DNA of 64,000 nt from Streptomyces sp. NBC_00353 (GTDB lineage: Bacteria > Actinomycetota > Actinomycetes > Streptomycetales > Streptomycetaceae), in assembly GCF_036108815.1 (NCBI RefSeq), contig NZ_CP107985.1, positions 6,383,501-6,447,500 of the forward strand, read 5' to 3'. Of this stretch, positions 33,487 through 41,417 are shown piece after piece; the stretch's first letter is position 1; each line of letters opens with the position of its first letter. The notes beneath the pieces were generated by a model. The model worked only from the letters and a program-made list of their open reading frames with translations, was not told the DNA's origin and made no database searches. The translations under genes and the position numbers were made by a program.

Positions 33487-35628
33487 ATGAGATCCACGGT
33501 GTCGGACAGCTCCGGAGGTCCGGAGAAAAAGAACGGGATGGAAGGAGAGCCGGTGAACGGCGGCGAGGAAATGAGGGCCGGATGGGGCCCTGGCGCGAGT
33601 GCCGACGCAGAGTCCCGCACGGGTGCCGAGCCGGGCAACGGGACGGAATCCGTCCTCGACCTGGTGCTCGACCCGGTCCCGGGCGAAGCCAAGGACTCCA
33701 CCTTCGGTGCGGCCTCGGCGTCGGTATCCGTACCGGCTTCGGATCCCGCGCCGGCTTCGGTGTCTGCCACGGTTTCGGATCCCGTGCCGGCTGTCGAGAC
33801 CGGGACCGCATGGCCGCTGCCCGAATCCGTCGGAGCCGAGCCGGTGTCCGGCCCCGTGCTCGATGCCGGACTCGGCCCCGTGGCCGCCGGCCTGGTGTCG
33901 GTTGAGGCCGAGGGCGGAGACGTGCCGGTTTCGGATCCCGTGCTCGATGCCGCGCCCGACGCCGCACTCGGCCCCGTGGCCGCCGGCCTGGTGTCGGTTG
34001 AGGCCGAGGGCGGAGACGTGCCGGATTCGGTGTCTGCCACGACTTCGGATCCCGTGCCGGCTGCCGAGGCCGGGGCCGCATGGCCGCCGCCCGGACCCGT
34101 CGGAGTCGAGCCGGTGTCCGACACCATGCTCGAAGCCTTGCTCGATGCCGCACCCGGCGCCGTGCCGGCTTCGGTGTCTGCCCCGGTTTCGGTTTCGGTG
34201 TCTGCTCCGGTTTCGGACCCCGTGCCGGTTTCGGTGTCTGCCACGGTTTCGGACCCCGTGCCGGGTGTCGAGGTCAGGGCCGTATGGCCCCCGGAATCCG
34301 TCGGAGTCGAGCCGGTGACCGACCCCGCACCCGCTGACCTGCTCGACACCGCGCCCTACACCGTGCCCGAGGGCGTGCCTGACGCCATGCTCGATGCCGT
34401 GCCCGACACCGTGCCCGAGACAGTGTCCGACGCTTTGCTCGATGCCGCACCCGCCGCCCTGACGTCCGTTGGAGCGGAGGCCGCGGGCGACGGTGCGGAC
34501 GGCGACGGCGATGCCCGGTTGGAGACCGGGCGGCAGCAGGCCGCCGGCGTCAAGGAGCTCACCGAGGCCGTCCCCGTGCACGTCCTCGTCCGTGACGACC
34601 CCGCCAAGTCCCCCGCCGATCCGGCGCGGCAGGACGGCGGCGGGGGGAAGGCGACGGGTGTACGGCGGGCGCCCGTGGCCCGCAGGGGGCAGGTGCAGGC
34701 CCCCACCCGTCCCGCTCCGGCCGGGGATCCGTACCTGACCGAGAAGCCGGGGCCCGCACTGCCCGGATGGATCGCGGTGCTCGCCGGGCTGGTCGGGGTC
34801 ATCGGCGGTGGCGCCGTGCTGTGGTGGGCCGGTGCGGTGCCGCGTGGCGTGCTTGCGCGGGTCGGGATCGATGTGCGCCCGTACGACGGGATCGGCCCCG
34901 GGGCCTGTGCGGAGCTCTTCCTGTTGCTGATCCTGGTGCTCGTCGCGCTCAGCGGTCTGGGCCGCGGGCGGGTCGGGAGCGCGTGGGTGCTGACGCTCTT
35001 CGGTGAGTACCGGGGTAGCGTGCGCCGGACCGGGCTCGTCTGGACCAGTCCGCTGCTGCTGCGTCGCCACGTCGACGTACGGCTTCGGCACTGGCGCAGC
35101 GAACCGCTGCCCGCTGTGGACGCGAACGGTACGGCGCTGCGCGTCGTCGTCCTCGTCGTGTGGCGGATCAAGGACACGGTGCGGGCGACGTTCGGGGTGA
35201 CGGACCACGAGGACTATCTGCGCGAGCAGGTCGTGTCGGCGATTGCGCGCGTCCTCTCGCAGCTGCCCGCCGACGCCTTCCACGAGGACGCGCACACCCT
35301 GCGCAACGCGGAGGCGGTCGGTGACGCGCTGACCCTGACGCTGAAGGCGGAATGCGAGCCGGTGGGCATCGACGTGTACTCCGCACAGCCGACCGGTATC
35401 GAGTACGCGCCGGAGGTCGCCGCTTCCATGCAGCGCCGACGGATCGCCGCCATCGACGCCCAACACCGCGACAGCGTGCTGACTTCCGTGGTTGACGCGG
35501 TGGACGACACGGTCAGCCGGCTGACCGCGCGAGGCCTCGTGACGCTCGACGACTACGAACGGAAGGCGCTGGTCAAGGACCTGACGGTGGCCTTCTACAC
35601 CGGACGCACCAGTGGGGAAGGTTCCTGA
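33487..35628 (+). CDS. SPFH/Band 7 (stomatin-like) protein with a long repetitive N-terminus
   Basis: A 713-residue protein. Residues 1 to about 420 are low-complexity, rich in Pro, Val, Ala, Ser and Asp, and built of drifting repeats (SVSATVSDPVP, GPVAAGLVSVEAEGGD). Then come two membrane segments (WIAVLAGLVGVIGGGAVLWW and ELFLLLILVLVALSGLG) and an SPFH domain (EYRGSVRRTGLVWTSPLLL ... VDANGTALRVVVLVVWRIKD) ending in a helical region. SPFH proteins form membrane-bound rings that organise microdomains. It begins 26 bases after the NlpC/P60-like gene, so the two are probably co-transcribed. ATG 33487 is chosen; ATG 33538 is possible. Confidence 0.85.
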   Translation: MRSTVSDSSGGPEKKNGMEGEPVNGGEEMRAGWGPGASADAESRTGAEPGNGTESVLDLVLDPVPGEAKDSTFGAASASVSVPASDPAPASVSATVSDPVPAVETGTAWPLPESVGAEPVSGPVLDAGLGPVAAGLVSVEAEGGDVPVSDPVLDAAPDAALGPVAAGLVSVEAEGGDVPDSVSATTSDPVPAAEAGAAWPPPGPVGVEPVSDTMLEALLDAAPGAVPASVSAPVSVSVSAPVSDPVPVSVSATVSDPVPGVEVRAVWPPESVGVEPVTDPAPADLLDTAPYTVPEGVPDAMLDAVPDTVPETVSDALLDAAPAALTSVGAEAAGDGADGDGDARLETGRQQAAGVKELTEAVPVHVLVRDDPAKSPADPARQDGGGGKATGVRRAPVARRGQVQAPTRPAPAGDPYLTEKPGPALPGWIAVLAGLVGVIGGGAVLWWAGAVPRGVLARVGIDVRPYDGIGPGACAELFLLLILVLVALSGLGRGRVGSAWVLTLFGEYRGSVRRTGLVWTSPLLLRRHVDVRLRHWRSEPLPAVDANGTALRVVVLVVWRIKDTVRATFGVTDHEDYLREQVVSAIARVLSQLPADAFHEDAHTLRNAEAVGDALTLTLKAECEPVGIDVYSAQPTGIEYAPEVAASMQRRRIAAIDAQHRDSVLTSVVDAVDDTVSRLTARGLVTLDDYERKALVKDLTVAFYTGRTSGEGS
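33871..34023 (+). repeat. 57-bp exact direct repeat inside the SPFH gene
   Basis: Two identical 57-bp copies, 33871-33927 and 33967-34023, both begin CTCGGCCCCGTGGCC. Around them a second unit, TCGGTGTCTGCCACG followed by TTCGGATCCCGTGCCG, recurs near 33758, 34027 and 34233 with small changes. The region has grown by duplication. Confidence 0.9.
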
Positions 35629-35673
35629 TCGCGCCGTCGTACTGCCTCCGTGGGGAACCGGAATCCCACTCCC

Positions 35674-35728
35674 ATTGGTCTGGACATGTTCATGCCCTGT
35701 CAATAATCTAAGGCTTGGTCTAGACCGC
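35674..35728. promoter_or_regulatory. Two DasR-like (dre) boxes before the LPMO gene
   Basis: ATTGGTCTGGACATGT at 35674-35689 and TTGGTCTAGACCGC at 35715-35728 both match the dre core TGGTCTAGACCA; the second is nearly perfect. They also resemble the 12-bp direct repeats of Streptomyces chitinase promoters. They point to control by the GlcNAc-responsive repressor DasR. Confidence 0.75.
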
Positions 35729-35788
35729 ACCATCACGCGCGCAGCAGTGCTCATGGAACCTCCCCCACGTTCTTGAGGAGCGACAGCA

Positions 35789-36379
35789 ATGCGTAAACGG
35801 GCAAGCGCGGCCGTCATAGGCCTCGCCATCGCGGGCGTCTCGATGTTCGCGACGAGCAGCGCAGGCAGTCACGGCTACACCGACAACCCCATCAGTCGCC
35901 AGAAGCTCTGCGCCAACGGCACCGTCACCGGCTGCGGTGCCATCCAGTACGAGCCGCAGAGCGTCGAGGCTCCCAAGGGCTTCCCGGCGGCGGGTCCGGC
36001 CGACGGCAAGATCTGCTCCGGCGCCCACGACAACTTCGCCGCACTGGACGACCCGCGCGGCGGCAACTGGCCCGCCACCAAGGTCACCGCGGGTCAGGGC
36101 TTCAGCTTCCGCTGGCAGTTCACCGCCCGCCACGCCACAACCGACTTCCGTTACTACATCACCAAGAACGGCTGGGACCCCACCAAGCCGCTCACCAGGG
36201 CGGCGCTGGAGTCGCAGCCGTTCATGACCGTGCCGTACGGCGGTCAGCAGCCCCCGGCCACCCTGACCCAGCAGGGCACCATCCCCACCCAGAAGACCGG
36301 GCGGCACATCATCCTGAGCGTCTGGAACATAGCGGACACCGGCAACGCGTTCTACGCGTGCTCCGATGTTCAGTTCTGA
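35789..36379 (+). CDS. AA10 lytic polysaccharide monooxygenase (LPMO)
   Basis: A 196-residue secreted copper enzyme. The signal peptide would be cut before His28 (SAGS|HGYTD), which makes the N-terminal histidine brace; the second copper ligand is His115 in FTARHATTDF. Four cysteines support two disulfides. There is no carbohydrate-binding module. AA10 enzymes cut chitin or cellulose oxidatively. The small size and position by the csl locus match the Streptomyces LPMO (SCO2833, LpmP/Chb3) linked to hyphal development. GAGGAG lies nine bases before ATG 35789, and two dre boxes lie upstream. Confidence 0.92.
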   Translation: MRKRASAAVIGLAIAGVSMFATSSAGSHGYTDNPISRQKLCANGTVTGCGAIQYEPQSVEAPKGFPAAGPADGKICSGAHDNFAALDDPRGGNWPATKVTAGQGFSFRWQFTARHATTDFRYYITKNGWDPTKPLTRAALESQPFMTVPYGGQQPPATLTQQGTIPTQKTGRHIILSVWNIADTGNAFYACSDVQF

Positions 36380-36405
36380 CGCCTAGTCAGTTACCGTGCG
36401 GCGCC

Positions 36406-38085
36406 ATGGGGAGCGCAGGCACCGTCGCGGAGTTCGTACAGCGCCAATGGGGCGACCACCGGCCCGGGTTGAGGCACGAGGACACCGTCCTCAGCCACCA
36501 CCAGGTAGCCGCCGGCGCTGCTGCACGGGCGGCGCTCCTGGTGGATCTGCTGCCGGCGGGCAGCGAACCGCACCTGGGGGTGCTGCTCGACAACACCCCC
36601 GAATTCCCCATGTGGTTGAGCGCGGCGGCCCTGGCCGGGGCCGCCGTTGCGGGCATCAACCCGACCCGGCGCGGCGCCGAGCTGGCCCGCGACATCATGC
36701 ACACCGACTGCAGGGTCCTGGTCACCGAACGCGCGCACCTGCCGTTGCTCGACGGGCTCGATCTGCCGGGCGTACGGGTGCTGGTCACCGACACCGACGC
36801 GTACGCCGAGCTGCTCGCCGGCTACGCGGGGGCCGAACCGGGCGAGGCGGTGCTCGGGGAGGTCCGGTCCGCCACCCGCATGTTGCTCTACTTCACCTCC
36901 GGGTCGACCGGTGCGCCCAAGGCCGCGATCTGCACCCAGGGGCGGCTGGCTGCGGCCGGGCAGTCGCTGGTCGACCACTTCGGGGTCCGGCGCGACGACG
37001 TCCACTACGTCTGCATGCCGATGTTCCACGGCAACGCCGTGATCGCCGACTGGGCCCCCGCACTGGCCGGCGGCGCCTCGGTCGCCCTGCGCCGCCGCTT
37101 CTCGGCCTCCGGCTTTCTCGACGACGTACGGGCGTACGGCGCCACGTACTTCACCTATGTCGGCCGCGCCGTGCAGTACCTGCTGGCCACCCCCGAGCGC
37201 CCCGACGACCGTGACCATCCGCTGCGACTCGGCTTCGGCACCGAGGCGGGTGCCGTGGACGCGGCAAGGTTCCGGGAGCGGTTCGGGGTGCGGCTGGTGG
37301 AGGGGTACGGATCCTCCGAGGGCGGCGCGGCGATCCAGCGGACCCCGGACACCCCGGCGGGTGCCATCGGGCGGGCCTCCGCCCGGGACGATCTCGCCGT
37401 CGTCGACCCCGAGACCGGCGAGGAGCGCGTCGCCGCGGTCTTCGACGAGGGCGGACGACTGGTCAACGGCGCCGAGGCCATAGGGGAGTTGGTCAACCGG
37501 GGCCGTACCCCCTTCGAGGGCTACTGGCGCAACGCGGAGGCGGACGCGGCGCGGGTGCGCGGCGGCTGGTACTGGACCGGGGACCTGTTCTTCCGCGACC
37601 CCGACGGCTTCCTCTACTTCGCGGGCCGCACGGACGACCGGCTGCGCGTCGACAGCGAGAACCTGGCGGCCGCGATGATCGAGAACATCCTGGCCCGCTG
37701 GGGGGACGCGGCGGCCGTCGCGGTGTACGCGGTGCCGGACCCGGTGGCCGGCGACCAGGTGATGGCGGCGCTGGCACTGCGTGAGGGGGCGGCGTTCGAC
37801 CCGGCCGCCTTCGCCGCGTTCCTGGCGGCCCAGCCGGATCTGGGGACGAAGATGGCGCCCCGCTTCGTGCGGATCGTCCCGGCGATGCCGGTCACGGCGA
37901 CGAACAAGGTGCACCGGGTCGCGCTCCGCCGCGAGGGCTTCCGGAGCACGGACCCGGTGTGGTGGAACGGGGTGGGCGGTGGTGGGTACGGCCCGTTGGG
38001 GGGCGAGGAACTGGCCGGCCTGCTCGCCGAGTACGAGGCGCATGGACGCACCGCCCTCCTGCCCTCGGTCTCCCTCATGGCCTGA
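36406..38085 (+). CDS. Acyl-CoA synthetase (AMP-forming, long-chain type)
   Basis: A 559-residue ANL-superfamily enzyme. The P-loop-like motif YFTSGSTGAPKAA is near residue 165, the EGYGSSEGG motif near 303, and YWTGDLFFRDPDGFLYFAGRTDDRLRVDSENL with the hinge follows. The usual catalytic lysine near the end appears in TATNKVHRVAL. It activates a carboxylic acid, probably a fatty acid, to its CoA thioester. It starts 26 bases after the LPMO gene on the same strand. A functional link to LPMO is not obvious. Confidence 0.88.
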   Translation: MGSAGTVAEFVQRQWGDHRPGLRHEDTVLSHHQVAAGAAARAALLVDLLPAGSEPHLGVLLDNTPEFPMWLSAAALAGAAVAGINPTRRGAELARDIMHTDCRVLVTERAHLPLLDGLDLPGVRVLVTDTDAYAELLAGYAGAEPGEAVLGEVRSATRMLLYFTSGSTGAPKAAICTQGRLAAAGQSLVDHFGVRRDDVHYVCMPMFHGNAVIADWAPALAGGASVALRRRFSASGFLDDVRAYGATYFTYVGRAVQYLLATPERPDDRDHPLRLGFGTEAGAVDAARFRERFGVRLVEGYGSSEGGAAIQRTPDTPAGAIGRASARDDLAVVDPETGEERVAAVFDEGGRLVNGAEAIGELVNRGRTPFEGYWRNAEADAARVRGGWYWTGDLFFRDPDGFLYFAGRTDDRLRVDSENLAAAMIENILARWGDAAAVAVYAVPDPVAGDQVMAALALREGAAFDPAAFAAFLAAQPDLGTKMAPRFVRIVPAMPVTATNKVHRVALRREGFRSTDPVWWNGVGGGGYGPLGGEELAGLLAEYEAHGRTALLPSVSLMA

Positions 38086-38119
38086 AGGGCATGGGAGGGG
38101 CCCCTCGACGGGCCCGAAA

Positions 38120-38145
38120 CTCGAACCCGTCCGGCGAACGAGGAC
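38120..38145 (-). repeat. Dispersed repeat copy between convergent genes
   Basis: Read on the minus strand it gives GTCCTCGTTCGCCGGACGGG followed by TTCGAG, a variant of the repeat at 59091. It lies between the convergent acyl-CoA ligase and MFS genes and may act as a terminator or end element. Confidence 0.65.
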
Positions 38146-38169
38146 GGACAAGGTGACGTGGACGGCCCC

Positions 38170-39681
38170 TCAGTGCGTCGGGGCCAGTTGCTTCCGGGCC
38201 CCACTGCTGCGCCGCAGAAGTGCCACGGCGAGCGCCGCTCCCGCCAGCAGAATCAGCGATCCCGCCACCGACGCGTACTGCATGCTGTGCACGAACGCCT
38301 CCCGGCCCGCCGAGATCAGCGACGCGTCCCCCGTGGCCAGCGCCCCCGGCAGGGTCTTGCGGGCGGCCTCCGGTGCGGAGTCCGGCAGGTCCGCTCCGTA
38401 CACCGCGGTGGCCACCGCGCCCAGCAGCGCCATGCCCATCGCGCCGCCGAACTCCTGACCCGTCTCCAGCAGCGACGCGGCCGAACCGGCCTTCTCCGGC
38501 GGGGCGGTCGCCAGCGCCAGGTCCGAGACGAGCGCCATGACGGTGACGATGCCCGAGCTCATCACGGCCGAGCCGATGAGCAGCAGCCACAGCGAGTCCG
38601 TGTCGGACAGGGCCAGCAGAGCGAATCCGGCGGCGGCGATGACGAATCCGGCGGAGATGACCTGCATACGGTCGATCCGCTGGGCGATCGCCGTGGCCGT
38701 CGGCGCCGCGGCTCCCACCGCCAGCGACGGGGCCAGGCTCCACAGGGCGGCCTCCATCGTGGACATGCCGAGCACCGACTGGAGGTACTGGGTGGTGAAG
38801 AAGGCGGAGCCCATCATCGCGAAGGCGGCGAGGGAGTTGAGGCCGATTCCGGCGGCGAAGCCCTTCCCGCGGAACAGTTCCCGGCTGATCATCGCATCGT
38901 CACGGACGCGCTGGCGGCGGACGAAGACCCAGCCGACGAGCAGGCCGACGGCGATGAGCAGGGCGTTGCGCGCGTCGAGACTGTGGGCGGCGCTCTCCTT
39001 GACGCCGTAGACGACGGGGAGCACGGCGCCCATCGACAGCGGCACGCTCCACAGGTCGAACCGCCCCGGGTTCGGGTCCTTGAACTCCGGGACCAGCACC
39101 GGCACCAGAACCAGCAGCAGCACCATCGCCGGCACATTGATCAGGAAGACCGAGCCCCACCAGAAGTGCTGCAGCATGAACCCGCTGAGCACCGAGCCGA
39201 GTGCGATCCCGCCCGCCATGGCGCCGGACCAGATGCCGACCGCGGTGCTGCGCTGCTGCTCGTTGCGGAACATGTTCCGTACGAGCCCCATCGTCGACGG
39301 CATCAGCGTCGCTCCGCCGATCCCGAGCAGCGCGCGCGCCGCGATCAGCATCTCGGGGCCGGTGGCGTATGCCGCGCCGACGGACGCGGTGCTGAAGGCG
39401 ACTGCCCCGACGAGCAGCAGCTTGCGGCGGCCGATCCGGTCGCCGAGCGAGCCCATCGTGATGAGCAGGCCGGACAGGGCGAAGCCGTACACGTCGAAGA
39501 TCCAGAGCTGCTGGGTGGCGCTCGGGGCGAGGTCCCGGTCGATGGACGGGATCGCGAAGAAGAGGACGGAGACGTCCATCGAGACAAGGAGGAGGGGGAG
39601 CAGGAGGACCACGAAGGCGGTCCACTCCTTGCGGCCGGCGAGGTCACTGCGATCAGTGGTGGTGCTCGTCGCGTTCGTCAT
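38170..39681 (-). CDS. MFS multidrug exporter (DHA2 / EmrB-QacA type)
   Basis: A 503-residue exporter with about 14 membrane segments. Motif A reads GSLGDRIGRRKLLLVG, motif D1 is near the N-terminus (LLLVSMDVSVLFFAIPSI), and motif C reads IWSGAMAGGIALGSVLSGFML. This branch pumps cationic or aromatic drugs. A perfect 13-bp palindrome lies 43 bases upstream, yet no regulator gene is adjacent. ATG 39681 is used. Confidence 0.9.
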   Translation of the reverse strand: MTNATSTTTDRSDLAGRKEWTAFVVLLLPLLLVSMDVSVLFFAIPSIDRDLAPSATQQLWIFDVYGFALSGLLITMGSLGDRIGRRKLLLVGAVAFSTASVGAAYATGPEMLIAARALLGIGGATLMPSTMGLVRNMFRNEQQRSTAVGIWSGAMAGGIALGSVLSGFMLQHFWWGSVFLINVPAMVLLLVLVPVLVPEFKDPNPGRFDLWSVPLSMGAVLPVVYGVKESAAHSLDARNALLIAVGLLVGWVFVRRQRVRDDAMISRELFRGKGFAAGIGLNSLAAFAMMGSAFFTTQYLQSVLGMSTMEAALWSLAPSLAVGAAAPTATAIAQRIDRMQVISAGFVIAAAGFALLALSDTDSLWLLLIGSAVMSSGIVTVMALVSDLALATAPPEKAGSAASLLETGQEFGGAMGMALLGAVATAVYGADLPDSAPEAARKTLPGALATGDASLISAGREAFVHSMQYASVAGSLILLAGAALAVALLRRSSGARKQLAPTH

Positions 39682-39723
39682 GCCAGGAAATATACGAGCG
39701 TTTAAAACAAGTGTCTAGTACGG

Positions 39724-39736
39724 ACGTGTAACACGT
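39724..39736. promoter_or_regulatory. Palindrome ACGTGTAACACGT before the MFS exporter
   Basis: A perfect 13-bp inverted repeat 43 bases before the exporter start. Size and place fit a TetR- or MarR-type operator whose gene lies elsewhere. Confidence 0.45.
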
Positions 39737-39761
39737 TTGTATGGAACGACGGGCAGCAAAA

Positions 39762-39809
39762 AACGCAGTGGGCGGTCTACGTACAAGTACGTAGACCGCC
39801 CACTGCGTT
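39762..39809 (-). terminator. Terminator of tRNA-Lys copy 2
   Basis: A perfect 23-bp inverted repeat (arm begins AACGCAGTGGGCGG) that, on the minus strand, ends in six T residues: a textbook intrinsic terminator. It lies five bases beyond the tRNA. Confidence 0.92.
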
Positions 39810-39814
39810 GTCTG

Positions 39815-39888
39815 TGCGCCGCCAGGGACTCGAACCCCGGACCCGCTGATTAAGAGTCAGCTGCTCTAACCAACTGAGCTAGCGGCGC
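39815..39888 (-). tRNA. tRNA-Lys (anticodon CUU), copy 2
   Basis: Identical over all 74 bases to copies 1 and 3. On the minus strand a TATTAT box lies about 20 bases upstream, a good -10 element, so this copy has its own promoter. Confidence 0.97.
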
Positions 39889-39982
39889 CTGCTGACTCGA
39901 AAATAATACCTGGTCCCGGGAGGTGCTGATGACACGCGCCCGCGACGGGCCCGCGGGGACATCCGGCCTGACCGGACGGCCC

Positions 39983-40415
39983 CTAGTGGCTGGGGAGTGA
40001 CACGCGGGCGGTGGGCCCGCCGCCGGGGTTGGGGGTCAAGGTCGGGTCGCCGTGGTGGGCGCGGACGATACCGGCGACGAGGCCGAGGCCGTGCCCGCGG
40101 CGAGCGGGGTCCTTCTCGGCCAGGCGTCCGCTGCCGCGCAGGAACGGTTCGGTGAGGTGGTCGACCGTGTCGGGCAGGAGGGGTCCGGTGTTGGTGACGG
40201 TCAGGACGGCGCGGCCAGGGTCTGCCGGGTCGGGGTCGGTGCTCAGGGTGAGCGATCCGCCGGTGGCCAGGTTGTGCCGCAGGGCGTTGTGGAGCAGGTT
40301 CAGGGTGAGCCGGCGGAGCAGTACGCCGTCGCCGGTGGCCGGGGCCGGGTGGATGTCGGTGGAGAGGGCGATGCCCCGTGTCCAGGCTTCCTCGCGGACG
40401 AGATCAAGGGCTGCG
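39983..40415 (-). pseudogene. C-terminal remnant of a sensor histidine kinase
   Basis: About 140 residues of a HATPase_c domain remain: N box NLLHNALRHN, a degenerate G1 (VTNTGPLLP, with Asn in place of the usual Asp), F box EPFLRGSGRL, and G2 GHGLGLVAGIVRAHHG. The sensor, HisKA dimerisation domain and phosphorylated His are missing; upstream in the same frame lies sequence antisense or out of frame to the IclR gene. No ribosome binding site or good start is seen. It most likely arose by deletion of the kinase 5' part. Confidence 0.7.
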
Positions 40416-40473
40416 CACCGCCCCCGAGCTCCCCCAACTCCCGGAACTCGCCGGTCGCAGCCCCCAGCAGCCC

Positions 40474-41232
40474 TCAGAGTGCCAGTGACAGCAGGACCGG
40501 AGCGGCCCGCCGGTTCAGGGTGTCCGCTGCCGAGCGCAGCCGGTGCGCATCCTCGACCGGCAGGGAGAGTGCCAGGCAGCCGGCCGATGAGCCCGCCGTC
40601 AGCGGGACGGCCGCGCAGACCGTCCCCACCGCGTACTCCTGGAGGTCGAGCACCGGGACCGTCGCCGGCTGGCTGTCCAGCTTGGAGAAGAGGACCTTCT
40701 CGCTGGTGATGGTCCGCGAGGTGAGCCGGGCGATCTTGTGGCGCGAGATGTGGTCGCGGCGGCCGTTCTGGTCGAGCTGGGTCAGCAGGCACTTGCCGAT
40801 CGCGCTGGCGTGCGCGGCGGACCGGAAGTCGACCCACTCGTTGACCGCGGGCGTGCGCGGACCGTCGGCGTACTGGGTGACCCGGATCTCGCCGTCGACG
40901 TACCGGCTGATGTACACCGCGGCGCCGACGGAGTCGCGCAGCTGGTCCAGTGTCTGCTGGAGCTTCGTCTCCAGGGCCTGCCTGCGGCCGGTGCCGGAGC
41001 CGAGCAGCAGGAGCGAGGCGCCGATCACATAGGCGCCGTCGGTGATCTGCTCGACATAGCCCTCGCGGCGCAGCATCAGCAGCAGCGGGGCGAGATGCCC
41101 GGCCGGCAGCCCCGTCTCGCGGGAGATCTGGGCGTCCAGAACGCCGTTGCCGTGCTTGGAGACCGTTTCGAGAACACGAAGGGCGTACTGCACCGAGTGG
41201 AACGGTGCGGTCGGTTCGGGCTTCAACGCCAC
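40474..41232 (-). CDS. IclR-family transcriptional regulator
   Basis: A 252-residue protein with an N-terminal winged helix (ALRVLETVSKHGNGVLDAQI) and an IclR effector domain (SAAHASAIGKCLLTQL is the typical signature). It starts at GTG 41232 behind GGGGGAAA. Two 19-bp tandem repeats directly upstream likely form its operator. It is downstream of, and in line with, the ectoine transporter genes and might regulate them; that is an inference from position only. Confidence 0.88.
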   Translation of the reverse strand: MALKPEPTAPFHSVQYALRVLETVSKHGNGVLDAQISRETGLPAGHLAPLLLMLRREGYVEQITDGAYVIGASLLLLGSGTGRRQALETKLQQTLDQLRDSVGAAVYISRYVDGEIRVTQYADGPRTPAVNEWVDFRSAAHASAIGKCLLTQLDQNGRRDHISRHKIARLTSRTITSEKVLFSKLDSQPATVPVLDLQEYAVGTVCAAVPLTAGSSAGCLALSLPVEDAHRLRSAADTLNRRAAPVLLSLAL

Positions 41233-41243
41233 GGTTTCCCCCT

Positions 41244-41281
41244 ACCAGGTTGTGACCGCAAGACCAGGTTGTAACCGCAAG
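41244..41281. promoter_or_regulatory. Tandem 19-bp repeats before the IclR gene
   Basis: ACCAGGTTGTGACCGCAAG and then the same unit with one change (GTTGTAACC). Each holds a small palindrome GGTT-GT-AACC. They start 12 bases before the GTG start, fitting a two-site autoregulatory operator. Confidence 0.65.
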
Positions 41282-41417
41282 CTTCCGCACCACGATAGCC
41301 GCCAAATGGCTTTTGAGGGGGGCCTGTTGACGACTTGCCGAGGCGCCCCGGCGCTGCCAGCTGGGGTGCACCCGTCTGGCATATGCCAAAGTCATGAGCA
41401 GCCGATGGAGGGCGAGG

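Noticed and set aside
35701..35760. A clear -35/-10 promoter for the LPMO gene
   Set aside because: TAATCT near 35704 looks like a -10 box, but no -35 element lies at a suitable distance, so I did not list it as a separate feature.
33042..35829. Long minus-strand open frames opposite the SPFH gene
   Set aside because: They consist of Ser/Thr/Gly/Arg low-complexity translations of the repetitive region and show no domain; the plus-strand frame has membrane helices and an SPFH domain.
32028..39888. tRNA-Lys copies as attachment sites of an integrated element
   Set aside because: The genes between the copies are chromosomal (glycan, LPMO, ligase, exporter). No integrase, relaxase or phage gene is present, and full tRNA copies with own terminators do not resemble att remnants.
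39983..41395. A single 470-codon kinase gene on the minus strand
   Set aside because: Only the last ~140 codons look like a histidine kinase. The upstream part overlaps the well-supported IclR gene out of frame and encodes Arg/Pro-rich nonsense.
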